From: Rhodococcus sp. 4CII
GTDB taxonomy: Bacteria > Actinomycetota > Actinomycetes > Mycobacteriales > Mycobacteriaceae
Direction of reading: 5' to 3'
DNA length: 64,000 nt
NCBI RefSeq assembly: GCF_014256275.1
Contig: NZ_JACCFE010000002.1
Coordinates: forward strand, 7,131,501 to 7,195,500
The notes under the pieces are model-generated. The model saw only the letters and a list, made by a program, of their open reading frames with translations, did not search any database and was not told where the DNA came from. Position numbers and translations under genes: made by a program. This document shows, one piece after another, positions 1-8,185 of this stretch (its first letter is position 1; every line of letters starts with the position of its first letter).

Positions 1-2
1 GG

Positions 3-750
3 GTGTCGTGGGCCGAGGCCACCGAGATGATCGCCGCGGCCCACGTGCACACGATCAAGACGTACGGGCCCGACCGCGTCGCCGGATTTTCGCCGATTCC
101 TGCGATGTCGATGGTCTCGTTCGCAGCCGGGTCACGGTTCATCGAACTTCTCGGTGGTGTCATGCCCTCGTTCTACGACTGGTACGCCGATCTGCCGGTC
201 GCCTCGCCGCAGGTCCTCGGCGACCAGACCGACGTCCCGAAGTCCGGGGGACTGGTGGGACGCGTCGTACCTGATGATGTGGGGTTCCAACGTGCCGGTC
301 ACCCGGACCCCCGACGCGTACTGGATGGCCGAGGTGCGGTACCGCGGCACGAACGTTCTGTCGGTCAGCCCCGACTGCACCGACAACACGAAGTTCGCCG
401 ACGAGTGGATGCCCTGCACCGCCGGTACAAACGACGCGATGGCGATGGCGATGGGGCACGTGATCCTGTCGGAATTCTTCGTCGACGTCCGGCAGTTCAC
501 GGACCTGCTGTTCCTCGTCCCGCTCGAGGAACGCGGCGGCCGCCTCGTGCCCGGAAAGAACGTCACCGCCGCCGATCTCGGTGAGTCGAGCGAGAACGCC
601 GCATTCAAACCGGTGCTGGTGGACGGTGCAACGGGCGAGGCGGTGGTGCCGCACGGCTCCCTCGGATTCCGTTACGGCGACGAGGGAATGGGGAATGGAA
701 CCTGGACCGGGTGTCGAGCACGCTGGTCGCCGCGACCCCGGTGAGCGCCG
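3..750 (+). pseudogene. narG: Nitrate reductase alpha subunit (narG) remnant, frameshifted and cut by the window edge
   Basis: The translation matches an internal part of the molybdopterin catalytic subunit of respiratory nitrate reductase, including stretches such as HVHTIKTYGPDRVAGFSPIP and SFYDWYADLPVASPQV. The reading frame changes near 246-250, where a run of five G appears to carry one extra base; the protein then continues in another frame as DWWDASYLMMWGSNVPVTRT and NTKFADEW. A second shift of opposite sign lies near 688-695, after which EWNLD continues for a few residues before similarity is lost by about 750. A functional NarG is roughly 1,200 residues, so only a fragment remains here and the 5' part lies left of the window. 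No narH, narJ or narI follows. The family call is firm; whether the shifts are real or sequencing errors is not decided by the sequence. Confidence 0.85.
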
Positions 751-925
751 GTGGGGTATCCGCCTCGTCGATTCACCGCGCGCGATCGCCGGTCAGCCGG
801 CCGACGAACACCACGACGAGGAGCAGCCGGGCGGTCCGGAGCTGATTCGCCGATACGTGCAGGTCGCACCGAGGGGATAACGCGGTTCCCCGGAGCAGAT
901 GCTGACGGCCGGGTAAGTTCGACTC

Positions 926-1348
926 GTGGGTGACACGGCAGTCGACCCGGAGAAGGCGTACGAGGCCCTCTCCGATGGCGCGCGCCTCGCCCTCCTCGGC
1001 AACCCGGAGGGCATCATGCCGCCGCAGTTCATCGGGCAGGTCATGACCGTGTGCGGGCAGGCGTGTGTCGCCAGCATCACGGCGGGAGCCGATTCGTTGC
1101 CGCAGATGGCGATGCTCCAGGGTCCGGTCTCGGAGTACCTCGCCCGGTGCAGGAGCGCACTGGACGCGTGGTGGAACTCGCTGACGCCGCAACTGCGTGC
1201 GGTCATCAGGTGTCGTGAGGAGTTTCCCGAATCGATGGCGCCCGTGTTTCCCCAGCACAGTCCGTGGACCGCAGCCTCCACACCGGGGTCGCACCTGCTG
1301 GTCCGCGATTATCTGGAGTTGCAGGCCACGGGACGCGAGTTGATGTAG
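926..1348 (+). CDS. Hypothetical protein, 140 aa
   Basis: I do not recognise this protein. It begins with a GTG codon (MGDTAVDPEKAYEALSDGAR) and shows no signal peptide or membrane segment. The composition is that of a soluble, partly helical protein, with two cysteines close together in VMTVCGQACVAS and a WW pair near the middle. Codon use is typical of the surrounding coding DNA, which supports a real gene. It sits between the decayed narG and the decayed hydrolase, both on the same strand, and no operon partner is evident. It could itself be a remnant of something longer, since the C-terminus runs into unrelated sequence. Confidence 0.5.
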   Translation: MGDTAVDPEKAYEALSDGARLALLGNPEGIMPPQFIGQVMTVCGQACVASITAGADSLPQMAMLQGPVSEYLARCRSALDAWWNSLTPQLRAVIRCREEFPESMAPVFPQHSPWTAASTPGSHLLVRDYLELQATGRELM

Positions 1349-1432
1349 GGCGCCCGGACGAATCGGCCGCGCCGCCCCACCAGGTTTCCGGATCTGCCGT
1401 GACGATGTCGGTCCCCGCGCGCACACGCCGGG

Positions 1433-1816
1433 ATGGAGCTTTCGCAGCCCTTCGAATGGCGTGGCCGATCGGTGGCATGGGACAGGTTCGGGGTGTGCAG
1501 GGTGAACTGCTCGCCGATCTCCTCGGTCGATGGACGAGGGCCGGGCCGCGTTCTACCGCAGATCGCCGGGGTCGACGAGCGGTACACCGACGAGATCCAG
1601 GGCCGGCACGCGTCGATCGACGTTCCGGTCACGGTCGTGTGGGGGAGGGACGACGCCTGGATCCCCGTCGACCACGCCGAGGAATTGGCCCGCCTGATCC
1701 CGGGCGCGGCGTTCGAGATCATCGACGACGCCGGGCATCGGATCCAGTTCGACGCGCCGGTCGCGCTGGCGACGGCCCCGCACAGGTGGCTCACGGCGCG
1801 GTCAACCCGTCGATGA
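1433..1816 (+). pseudogene. Alpha/beta-hydrolase pseudogene with internal deletion and frameshifts
   Basis: Pieces of one alpha/beta-hydrolase are scattered over three frames. The N-terminal motif QPFEWRGRSVAWDRFG is in frame with the start. GVQGELLADLLGRW, from the region before the nucleophile elbow, is in a second frame near 1495-1535. DEGRAAFYR is in a third frame near 1533-1560. The C-terminal part, with VPVTVVWGRDDAWIPV (acid-residue strand) and DDAGHRIQFDAPVAL (catalytic His region), is back in the first frame. The oxyanion-hole HG segment and the Ser nucleophile elbow are missing, so about half the gene is deleted and no active enzyme can be made. The 3' end overlaps the convergent beta-lactamase gene by 26 bp. 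The original substrate cannot be inferred. Confidence 0.75.
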
Positions 1817-2744
1817 CGGCGGCGGTGCTGTCGGCGATGGCCTGGTTGTTTCCCTGCGCGTCCTCCTGATCGGTGAGGCTGTCGGTGAGGATGGTGAGCG
1901 CGATCGGGTCGCCCTCCGGACTCCACACGACGCCGGCATCGTTCGCGGTGCCGAAACCGCCGCCGCCGGTCTTGTCGGCGGCAGACCATCCGGGCGGCAG
2001 TCCGGCGCGCATGCGCTTGTCCGAGGTCTTGCTCGACCGCATCCAGTCGAGAAGTTGATCGCGGCTCGCCGCATCGAGGACGTCTCTCAGGAGCAGCGCC
2101 CGCACACCCTGTGCGAGTCCGTTCGGTGTCGTCGTGTCGCGCGGGTCGCCGCGGAATGCGGTGTTGAGTTCGGTTTCCCACCGATCCAATCGGGTGCTCT
2201 CGTCGCCGACGTCGCGGGCGAGGGCGGTGATCGCCTGCGGCCCGCCGACCTCGCGGAGGAGGTAGTTTCCGGCGGTGTTGTCGCTCTGCGTGAGTGCCGC
2301 TTCGGCGATCTGCCCCAGGGTCATCGGGGTCCCGACCGCTGCGGCGGTGACCGGCGAGTTCTCGACGAGGTCGCCGGGTTCGACGACAACCGTGTCGTCG
2401 AGTGAGATCGTTCCGTCCTCGACCTTGCGCAGAACCGCGGCGGACGCGTACGCCTTGAACGTCGAGCACATCGCGAACCGCTCCTCGCCCCGGTGGCTGT
2501 AGACCTCGCCGGTCGCGGTATTGACGGCCGCCACCCCGATCCGGGTGGAGTATCGCGCCTCCAGGGCGTCGATCTTCGCGTCGAGCGACTGAACATCGGG
2601 TGCCGTCGCCGCCGATGTCGTGGGAGGGGCTTGTTCCGCCGTGGCCGTGCACGCGCCGGCCAGCACGGGCAACGCCAGAGCCAGAGCGGAGAAGCCGCGA
2701 CGGCCGATGCGCCTGCGTTTCGGGTGGTTTCGGTGTGTGAGCAT
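1791..2744 (-). CDS. Class A beta-lactamase, lipoprotein with Tat-type signal
   Basis: This 317-aa protein should hydrolyse penicillins and related beta-lactams outside the membrane. The N-terminus has a twin-arginine stretch (GRRGFSALALAL) followed by a lipobox LAGAC with the lipidated Cys at 32, so Tat export and membrane anchoring are likely. The class A catalytic set is complete: STFK with Ser94 and Lys97, SDN at 154-156, ExxLN with Glu190 as general base, and KTG at 258-260. Length after signal removal fits the family. It is transcribed away from a LysR gene across a 147-bp intergenic region that contains dyads. That arrangement is typical of LysR-controlled inducible beta-lactamases. 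Function is confident; regulation is inferred from context. Confidence 0.93.
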   Translation of the reverse strand: MLTHRNHPKRRRIGRRGFSALALALPVLAGACTATAEQAPPTTSAATAPDVQSLDAKIDALEARYSTRIGVAAVNTATGEVYSHRGEERFAMCSTFKAYASAAVLRKVEDGTISLDDTVVVEPGDLVENSPVTAAAVGTPMTLGQIAEAALTQSDNTAGNYLLREVGGPQAITALARDVGDESTRLDRWETELNTAFRGDPRDTTTPNGLAQGVRALLLRDVLDAASRDQLLDWMRSSKTSDKRMRAGLPPGWSAADKTGGGGFGTANDAGVVWSPEGDPIALTILTDSLTDQEDAQGNNQAIADSTAAVIDGLTAP

Positions 2745-2770
2745 GAACCCAATGTCGGGTGCCCCCGCTC

Positions 2771-2816
2771 ATAGCGCAAAGACGCATGCGTCGTCGCGGC
2801 GAGTCGGGTGCGCTAT
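2771..2816. promoter_or_regulatory. Divergent bla/lysR control region with inverted repeats
   Basis: Between the two divergent genes lie an 8-bp inverted repeat, ATAGCGCA at 2771-2778 and TGCGCTAT at 2809-2816, and inside it a perfect 12-bp palindrome GACGCATGCGTC at 2781-2792. LysR-type regulators bind such interrupted dyads between their own gene and the divergent target, so this is the likely operator for the adjacent regulator. The repeats are seen directly; binding is inferred. I could not place a convincing -35/-10 pair. Confidence 0.5.
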
Positions 2817-2891
2817 CACCCCAGTTCAGGTCCCCGTTTTATGCACGGGAATTGGCCGCGTCGTCCGGCGAGGGCGGCCGGAACTGGTTGA

Positions 2892-3785
2892 ATGATCGCC
2901 ATGGATCTGCTCCGCCACCTGAGTTTCTTTGTCGCCGTGGCGGAAGAGGGGCACTTCGGTAACGCGGCACAGCGACTCGGGATGACCCAGCCACCGCTGT
3001 CGCAGGGTGTGCGGCGGCTCGAACAGCGACTCGGCACCGAATTGGTTCAGCGTGGTGCTCGCGGTGTCGGGCTCACCGACGCCGGACGCCAATTGCTTCC
3101 GCGTGCGCGGCTTCTCGTCGCCGACGCGGCGAGATTCGAGGACGAGGCGCAGCGCATCGCGGGTGGCCGAGATGCGCCGGTGCGCTGGGGTGTCCCGCAC
3201 TCGGTGGCCGACGGGGTCGTGGTGCGGTGTGTTCGTGTGCTGCGAGACGCGGACGAGGCCCGCGACACCCGGGTGGTGACGACCACGGCGTCCACCACCG
3301 AACTCGTCGACGCCGTCCGGGCGGGCAGTCTCGATGTCGCTGTGGTCGAACATCCCGCCCTGCTGACCGGTCTCGACAGCGGACCGGTGCTGAAACTCCG
3401 GCGGTGGGTGGTGGTGCCGGACGACCATCCGGTGGCGACCACGAAGAAGGCGCAGGTGCGGATGCTGCGCGGGCTGACGCTGGCCACCGGCCCGCGGTCG
3501 GACAATCCGCCGGCACACGACCTGTTCGTCGACCTGTGGCGGGCCCGGGGTCTGGACCCCGACATCGTGGTCGCGCCGGGGCCGCGGGAACTCCTCACCC
3601 ACGTTTCCGCCGGTGGGCATTTCGGCGTGACGGCGACGGCCCCCACGGTGATGCCGGGTGTGGCCTGGGTCGATCTGCTGCGTGACGAGCTCGCGCTGCG
3701 CCTGCGTGTCGTCTGGCGACCCGGCGCCGACGTCGCGGTGTCCGCCGCCGCCCTCGACCGGGTGTTGTTCAAGGCCGATCGATGA
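2892..3785 (+). CDS. LysR-family transcriptional regulator, probable beta-lactamase activator
   Basis: A 297-aa LysR protein with an N-terminal winged helix-turn-helix (MDLLRHLSFFVAVAEEGHFG, AAQRLGMTQPPLSQGVRRLE, LTDAGRQLLPRARLL, residues about 4-65) and a C-terminal effector-binding region. ATG at 2892 is used here; a second in-frame ATG at 2901 is equally possible and begins at the usual LysR N-terminus. Its stop overlaps the start of the next gene (ATGA at 3782-3785), so the two are translationally coupled. It faces the class A beta-lactamase gene across a region with dyads. By analogy with BlaA of Streptomyces cacaoi and AmpR, it probably activates that gene when beta-lactams perturb the wall. 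The effector is unknown. Confidence 0.9.
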   Translation: MIAMDLLRHLSFFVAVAEEGHFGNAAQRLGMTQPPLSQGVRRLEQRLGTELVQRGARGVGLTDAGRQLLPRARLLVADAARFEDEAQRIAGGRDAPVRWGVPHSVADGVVVRCVRVLRDADEARDTRVVTTTASTTELVDAVRAGSLDVAVVEHPALLTGLDSGPVLKLRRWVVVPDDHPVATTKKAQVRMLRGLTLATGPRSDNPPAHDLFVDLWRARGLDPDIVVAPGPRELLTHVSAGGHFGVTATAPTVMPGVAWVDLLRDELALRLRVVWRPGADVAVSAAALDRVLFKADR

Positions 3786-4690
3786 CGCCGTCAGCGGAGA
3801 AGCGGATCCGCGACGTCTTCGCCGACGCCGGCTGCATCGGATGGTTGCACGCCCGCCGCGTCGGAACCCCGGACCAGGGCGCAGGTGACATCGCCGTCGG
3901 TGCGGACGATCTGGTGGTGCTGGCGTCGGTCTACAAACTTCCGCTGTTCGTATCCCTCTGCCGCGCTTTCGATTCCGGGGAGCTGTCGCCGACCGCGACC
4001 GTCCGGGTCACTCCGGCCGACTGCACCCCGGGGCCCACCGGGGTGTCGACGTTCCGTGACCCGGTCGTGCTGAGCTGGCGGGATCTCGCGCTGTCGATGA
4101 TGACGGTGTCGGACAACGCGGCCGCGGACCTGGTTCTGGGGCGGGTAGGACTCGAGAGCGTCGAGCGGGTGCTGTCCGATCTCGGACTCACGAGCACCCG
4201 CGTCATCGGCGGCACCGCGGATGCGCACAGCAGTCTGGTGATCGACGCCCACGCGCACACCACCGCCGAAGCGTTCGCCGCACTCGCCGACAACGACGAG
4301 GCGTGGACCGTGTCCGCCTACGACCCGTCGTATGCGAGCGCGACCACGCCGCGGGACATGACCACGTTGCTCGATGCGATCTGGACGGGCAGGGCGGTGC
4401 CCGGGCCGCACGCCGCGTTCGTCCGGCAGGCGATGTCTGCGCAGGTGTGGCAGCACCGCATCCGCTCCGGGTTCCCGTACTCCGACGTGGACGTGGCCGG
4501 CAAGACCGGAACCATCGGCGCCATCCGCAACGAGGTCGCCGTCGTGACGTTTCCCGGTGAGGTCCCCGTCGCCGTCGCGGTGTTCACCCGGGCCGCCCGA
4601 GCGGATCCGGTCCTGCCCGTCGTCGATGCCGCGATCGGGCACGCCGCCCGGATCGCGGTGACCGAACTCCGCTCCGGGCGACTCGACTGA
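3782..4690 (+). CDS. Cytosolic beta-lactamase-like serine protein (BlaB-like), coupled to LysR
   Basis: This 302-aa protein has the serine beta-lactamase/transpeptidase fold motifs in order: SVYK with Ser49 and Lys52, SDN at 110-112, and KTG at 241-243. It lacks a signal peptide, so it should stay in the cytoplasm. It also has no recognisable ExxLN general-base motif, so efficient penicillin hydrolysis is doubtful. It overlaps the LysR gene by 4 bp and must be co-transcribed with it. In Streptomyces cacaoi a similar protein, BlaB, sits in an operon with the LysR regulator BlaA and is needed for beta-lactamase induction without being a lactamase. A sensor or accessory role is therefore more likely here than resistance as such. 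The family assignment is firm; the role is inference. Confidence 0.8.
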   Translation: MTPSAEKRIRDVFADAGCIGWLHARRVGTPDQGAGDIAVGADDLVVLASVYKLPLFVSLCRAFDSGELSPTATVRVTPADCTPGPTGVSTFRDPVVLSWRDLALSMMTVSDNAAADLVLGRVGLESVERVLSDLGLTSTRVIGGTADAHSSLVIDAHAHTTAEAFAALADNDEAWTVSAYDPSYASATTPRDMTTLLDAIWTGRAVPGPHAAFVRQAMSAQVWQHRIRSGFPYSDVDVAGKTGTIGAIRNEVAVVTFPGEVPVAVAVFTRAARADPVLPVVDAAIGHAARIAVTELRSGRLD

Positions 4691-4696
4691 AGGCCC

Positions 4697-6199
4697 TCAG
4701 CCGGGATACCGACGGGGTGTGAACACCCTCGGCCCGTGCTCGTTCTCGACGACGGTCGTCATGGAAGAACCCACGATGAGCAGGCAGCGCATGTCGATCT
4801 CGGCCGGGTCGAGGTCGGCGAGCCGTACGACCCGCACCGACTCCTGCGCGCCGGCCACGTCGCGGCCGATGATCACCGGGGTGTCGGGGGAGCGGTGTTC
4901 GAGAACGAGGTCGCGCATCGCCGCGACCTGCCAGGTGCGCGACTTCGACGCGGGGTTGTACACGGCGAAGGCCATGTCGGCGCTCGCCACTGCCGAGATG
5001 CGCTGCGCCACCACGTCCCACGGCTTGAGCCGGTCCGACAGCGACAGGACGGCGTAGTCGTGCCCGAGGGGGGCGCCGACCCGGCTCGCGACGGCGTTCG
5101 CGGCCGTCATCCCGGGCAGGACCCGGACCGGAACGCCGCGCCACTGTTCTTCGGCCGCGACTTCGAGCACGGCGGCGGCCATAGCGAACACGCCCGGGTC
5201 ACCGGACGACACGACGGCGACGCGGGCCCCGTTCTTCGCGAGGTCGAGCGCCATCGCGGCGCGTTCGGCCTCGACCCGGTTGTCGCTGGAGTGGCGCCGC
5301 TGGCCCGGACGTTCGGGGACCCGGTCGATGTACGGGCCGTAGCCGACGAGGTCGGTGGCCAGCGACAGTTCGTGCTGCACTTCCGGGGTCGTCCAGGCCT
5401 GATCGCCGGGGCCGAGCCCGACGACGACGAGTTCGCCCTGCGGCGGCGCGTCGCCGCGCCGGGCGTTCGACGGACTGGGCACGATGGCGATCGAGAAATA
5501 GGGGACGTCGCCGTCCGAGACGTCGTCGGCGGCGTCGATCTTCTGCCGGGTCGTGCTGGCCCGCTCGACGTACCAGGTCTCGTCGATGCGCCCGGAGTCC
5601 TTCAACGCCTGCCGGACGGCCGGGTAGGTACGCCCGAGTTTCAGGATCGCGGCGGCATCGGTCTCCCGCAGCCGGCGGGTCAGTTCGCCCTGCGGAAGGG
5701 TGCCGGGGAGGACGGTGAGGATTTCCTCGCCCTCGACGAGCGGCATCGCCAGTGCGGCCGAGGCGGCGCTGATCGACGTGACCCCGGGAATCACCTCCGC
5801 CTCGAAGCGCTGCGCCAGCCGCTTGTGCATGTGCATGTAGGAGCTGTAGAACAGCGGGTCACCCGCCGCGAGCAGCGCCACCGAACGGCCGGCCTCGAGA
5901 TGCGCGGCGAGCCGCCGCGATGCTTCCTCGTAGAACTCGTCCATCGCCCCCTGGTATCCGCCCGGGTGGTCGACGGTCTCGGTGGTGACCGGATAGACGA
6001 GGTGCTCCTCGACCTGGCCGTCACGCAGGTACGGCGCCGCGACCGCGCGGGAGATGCTCTTGCCGTGCCGGGCACTGTGGAACGCCACCACGTCGGCCTC
6101 GGCGATCACCCTCGCAGCCTTGACGGTCACCAGTTCCGGGTCACCCGGTCCGATGCCGACGCCCCACAGTTTCCCGGTCACCCGCTGTTCGGAGCTCAT
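4697..6199 (-). CDS. cobIJ: Fused precorrin-2 C20 / precorrin-3B C17 methyltransferase
   Basis: A 500-aa bifunctional enzyme of aerobic cobalamin synthesis. The first half (about 1-240) is CobI, beginning with the SAM-binding GVGIGPGDPELVTVKA, and methylates precorrin-2 at C20. The second half (about 250-500) is CobJ, beginning VVVGLGPGDQAWTTPE, and methylates C17 with ring contraction. The CobI-CobJ fusion is common in actinobacteria. The frame is open 261 bp further upstream, but the start at 6199 (MSSEQRVTGK) is chosen because it overlaps the cobH stop as ATGA and because the extra residues are only the antisense-like shadow of cobH. It is the last gene of cobG-cobH-cobIJ and converges with the BlaB-like gene 6 bp away. 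Confidence 0.95.
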   Translation of the reverse strand: MSSEQRVTGKLWGVGIGPGDPELVTVKAARVIAEADVVAFHSARHGKSISRAVAAPYLRDGQVEEHLVYPVTTETVDHPGGYQGAMDEFYEEASRRLAAHLEAGRSVALLAAGDPLFYSSYMHMHKRLAQRFEAEVIPGVTSISAASAALAMPLVEGEEILTVLPGTLPQGELTRRLRETDAAAILKLGRTYPAVRQALKDSGRIDETWYVERASTTRQKIDAADDVSDGDVPYFSIAIVPSPSNARRGDAPPQGELVVVGLGPGDQAWTTPEVQHELSLATDLVGYGPYIDRVPERPGQRRHSSDNRVEAERAAMALDLAKNGARVAVVSSGDPGVFAMAAAVLEVAAEEQWRGVPVRVLPGMTAANAVASRVGAPLGHDYAVLSLSDRLKPWDVVAQRISAVASADMAFAVYNPASKSRTWQVAAMRDLVLEHRSPDTPVIIGRDVAGAQESVRVVRLADLDPAEIDMRCLLIVGSSMTTVVENEHGPRVFTPRRYPG

Positions 6200-6822
6200 T
6201 CGACCTCGCTCGCAATCGCGTTCAGGGCCGCGGCCGTGATGGCGCTGCCGCCGCGGCGGCCGCGGACCACCAGATAGTCGAGTCCACTGGAGTGCTCGAT
6301 CAACGCTTCCTTCGATTCCGCCGCGCCGATGAAACCGACGGGACCGCCGACGATCGCGGCAGGTCGCGGTGCGCCGGATTCGATCATGTCGAGCAGGTAG
6401 AACAGGGCGGTCGGGGCGTTGCCGATCGCGACGACGGCCCCCTCCAGTTTGCTGCCCCACAATTCGAGCGCGGCCGCCGAGCGAGTGTTCCCGATCTGTT
6501 CCGCCAGCACCGGCACCCGCGGATCACGCAGTGTGCAGAGCACCTCGTTGTCCGCCGGGAGCCGCTTGCGAGTGACGCCGGCGGCCACCATCTGCGCGTC
6601 GCACAGGATCGGGGCGCCACCCGCCAGCGCCGCGCGGGCAGCCTTCACGGCACCGGGGGTGAACGCGATGTCGTCCACGAGATCGACCTGACCGCTCGCG
6701 TGGATCATGCGGACCACGGCCTGCGAGACGTCCTCGGGAAAGGCACTGAGATCCGCCTCGGCGCGGATCGTGGCGAAGGACTGGCGGTAGATCTCCGCGC
6801 CGTCTCGGATGTACTCGATCAT
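6196..6822 (-). CDS. cobH: Precorrin-8X methylmutase
   Basis: This 208-aa enzyme moves a methyl group from C11 to C12 of precorrin-8X to give hydrogenobyrinate. Family hallmarks are the N-terminal EIYRQSFATIRAEADLSAFP, the active-site histidine in VVRMIHASGQVDL, AGAPILCDAQMVAAGVTRKR-like sequence, and the C-terminal glycine-rich VGGPVGFIGAAESKEAL. Length is normal. The usual Cys/Met after the active-site His (HACGM in many homologues) is Ser/Gln here, a conservative change that probably does not matter. It starts 24 bp after cobG and its stop overlaps the cobIJ start, so the three genes form one operon. Confidence 0.95.
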   Translation of the reverse strand: MIEYIRDGAEIYRQSFATIRAEADLSAFPEDVSQAVVRMIHASGQVDLVDDIAFTPGAVKAARAALAGGAPILCDAQMVAAGVTRKRLPADNEVLCTLRDPRVPVLAEQIGNTRSAAALELWGSKLEGAVVAIGNAPTALFYLLDMIESGAPRPAAIVGGPVGFIGAAESKEALIEHSSGLDYLVVRGRRGGSAITAAALNAIASEVE

Positions 6823-6846
6823 CCGCTCACGATAGAGGCACCGCGT

Positions 6847-7980
6847 TCACGGCTCCTCCACCCGGTAACCCGTCTCGGTGGCGACGACGTCGGCGACCGC
6901 ACCCTTGGGCCGCCCACAGCAGCGGTCGCAGCCCGACCAGTGCTGCCGCCCCGCCACCGGGAGTTCACCGCTCGCGACGGCGTCCCGTGCGTCGGAGCGG
7001 ACATCGGCGAGCGCCTTCTCGCAACCGGGCTGCCCGGTACACGCACTGACGTTCAGCCAGGGGGAATCCTCGTCGAAGATCAGGCCCATCGGGGCGAGGA
7101 CGCGCACCACCTGCTCGGCGGACCACTCGTCGAGGTCGCACAGCAGCACCGATTTCCATGGCGTGACGATCACCGGCTTCTCGACCGCGGCGAGAAACTC
7201 CGCCAGCCGGGCGTCGAGGATCCCGAACGCCAGACCGCCGCCGAGCGTCACGTCGCCGTCCGGTTGGTCCAGCCACCCGATGGGTGGCCGGTGCTCGTCG
7301 AAGCCGCTCACCGGTTCCACGGTCGGGGTGAGTGCGAGCGCCGCCAGCGTCCGGTCGACCCCGTCGGCGATCTCGGCCAGCCGCCAGTGCCGATCACGCA
7401 GTTCCAGGAAGACGCGGGCGGCGTCGAGCAGCACGGACACCGTCTCCGTCCTCGCGATCCGGGCGCCGCTGTCCCGGCCTGCGAGGACCAGGGCCACCTC
7501 CGTCTGGCTGACCGCATGGACGCCGAAGTCGCCGCCGAGCGCCGAAACGTCGCCGCGCCCGTCGTCGAGGGTGAACAGGGTGCGGCCGGGCAGTTCGGCC
7601 AGCACGGAGTTCGCGCACAACGTCCGGTCGAGGTCGTCGACCAGATCCCGCAGATCCGCGAGACCACCGATCCGACCGGTCAGCGGGGAGACGAGGATGT
7701 TGCGCACCCGCTCGTGCGTCTCCGACGGCAGGAGGCCTACCTCGGCGAGGCGCCGGGCGAACTCCCGTGGGTCACCGACCGCCCGCAGTTGTGCGTTGCC
7801 CCGGGAGGTCAGTTCGATCTCGCCGTTCCCGAGGTCGCGGGCCGACTCCGCGAGCGTCTGCAACTGGGTGGCGGTCAGCACACCTCCGGGGAGGCGGACC
7901 CGGGCGAGCGCACCGTCGGCGGCCTGGTGGACCTGCAGCGCGCCGGGGCACGCATCGGGGCGGGAACGGGAGTCGACCAT
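6847..7980 (-). CDS. cobG: Precorrin-3B synthase (oxygen-dependent monooxygenase)
   Basis: A 377-aa member of the nitrite/sulfite reductase-like family. CobG uses O2 and a [4Fe-4S] centre to hydroxylate precorrin-3A before ring contraction, which marks the aerobic cobalamin pathway. The four cluster cysteines are visible as C-x5-C (CTGQPGC) and C-x3-C (CDRCC) near the C-terminus. The ferredoxin-like half-domain (ELTSRGNAQLRAVGDP) lies near the N-terminus. The start codon at 7980 is about 45 bp from the riboswitch P1 stem that serves the divergent cobN gene, so the promoters of both units must lie very close together. Confidence 0.93.
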   Translation of the reverse strand: MVDSRSRPDACPGALQVHQAADGALARVRLPGGVLTATQLQTLAESARDLGNGEIELTSRGNAQLRAVGDPREFARRLAEVGLLPSETHERVRNILVSPLTGRIGGLADLRDLVDDLDRTLCANSVLAELPGRTLFTLDDGRGDVSALGGDFGVHAVSQTEVALVLAGRDSGARIARTETVSVLLDAARVFLELRDRHWRLAEIADGVDRTLAALALTPTVEPVSGFDEHRPPIGWLDQPDGDVTLGGGLAFGILDARLAEFLAAVEKPVIVTPWKSVLLCDLDEWSAEQVVRVLAPMGLIFDEDSPWLNVSACTGQPGCEKALADVRSDARDAVASGELPVAGRQHWSGCDRCCGRPKGAVADVVATETGYRVEEP

Positions 7981-8025
7981 GGTCCCAGGTTACGTGCGGG
8001 CCCAGGTAGCATCACCAGCACTTGC

Positions 8026-8119
8026 GACGGCAGGAGAGGAAACCGGTGAAAATCCGGTGCGGTCGCGCCACTGTGAGCTCGCCGAACCCGGTGGGCGAGC
8101 CAGACCCTCACCTGCCGTC
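8026..8119 (+). ncRNA. Cobalamin riboswitch upstream of cobN
   Basis: The conserved core of the cobalamin aptamer is present: GGAAACCGGTGAAAATCC at about 8038-8055, GCGCCACTGT at about 8064-8074, and the B12-box-like GCCAGACCCTCACCTGCC at about 8099-8116. The closing P1 stem is GACGGCAGG (8026-8034) with CCTGCCGTC (8111-8119), nine perfect pairs. At about 94 nt it is a compact aptamer with a short variable arm. It precedes cobN by 66 bp, so coenzyme B12 binding probably reduces cobN expression. Whether it acts on transcription or on translation is not clear; no terminator hairpin with a T-run lies between it and cobN. Confidence 0.93.
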
Positions 8120-8185
8120 CTCCGACCTACGGTTCCGCACAGAACCACTGCCACGGGGCGCGACACCCCCAGGAAGGCTCCTCAC

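Noticed and set aside
751..925. Short frames after the narG remnant as an additional small gene
   Set aside because: No ribosome binding site, no conserved motif and Arg-rich composition; more likely decayed or non-coding DNA.
2493..2895. Plus-strand frames over the beta-lactamase 5' end
   Set aside because: They contain no domain and overlap the signal peptide region and the control region of the divergent genes.
4736..6277. 513-codon open frame on the plus strand opposite cobIJ and cobH
   Set aside because: GC-rich antisense shadow: composition is dominated by Arg, Gly and Asp, with no domain, while the minus strand encodes clear CobI/CobJ.
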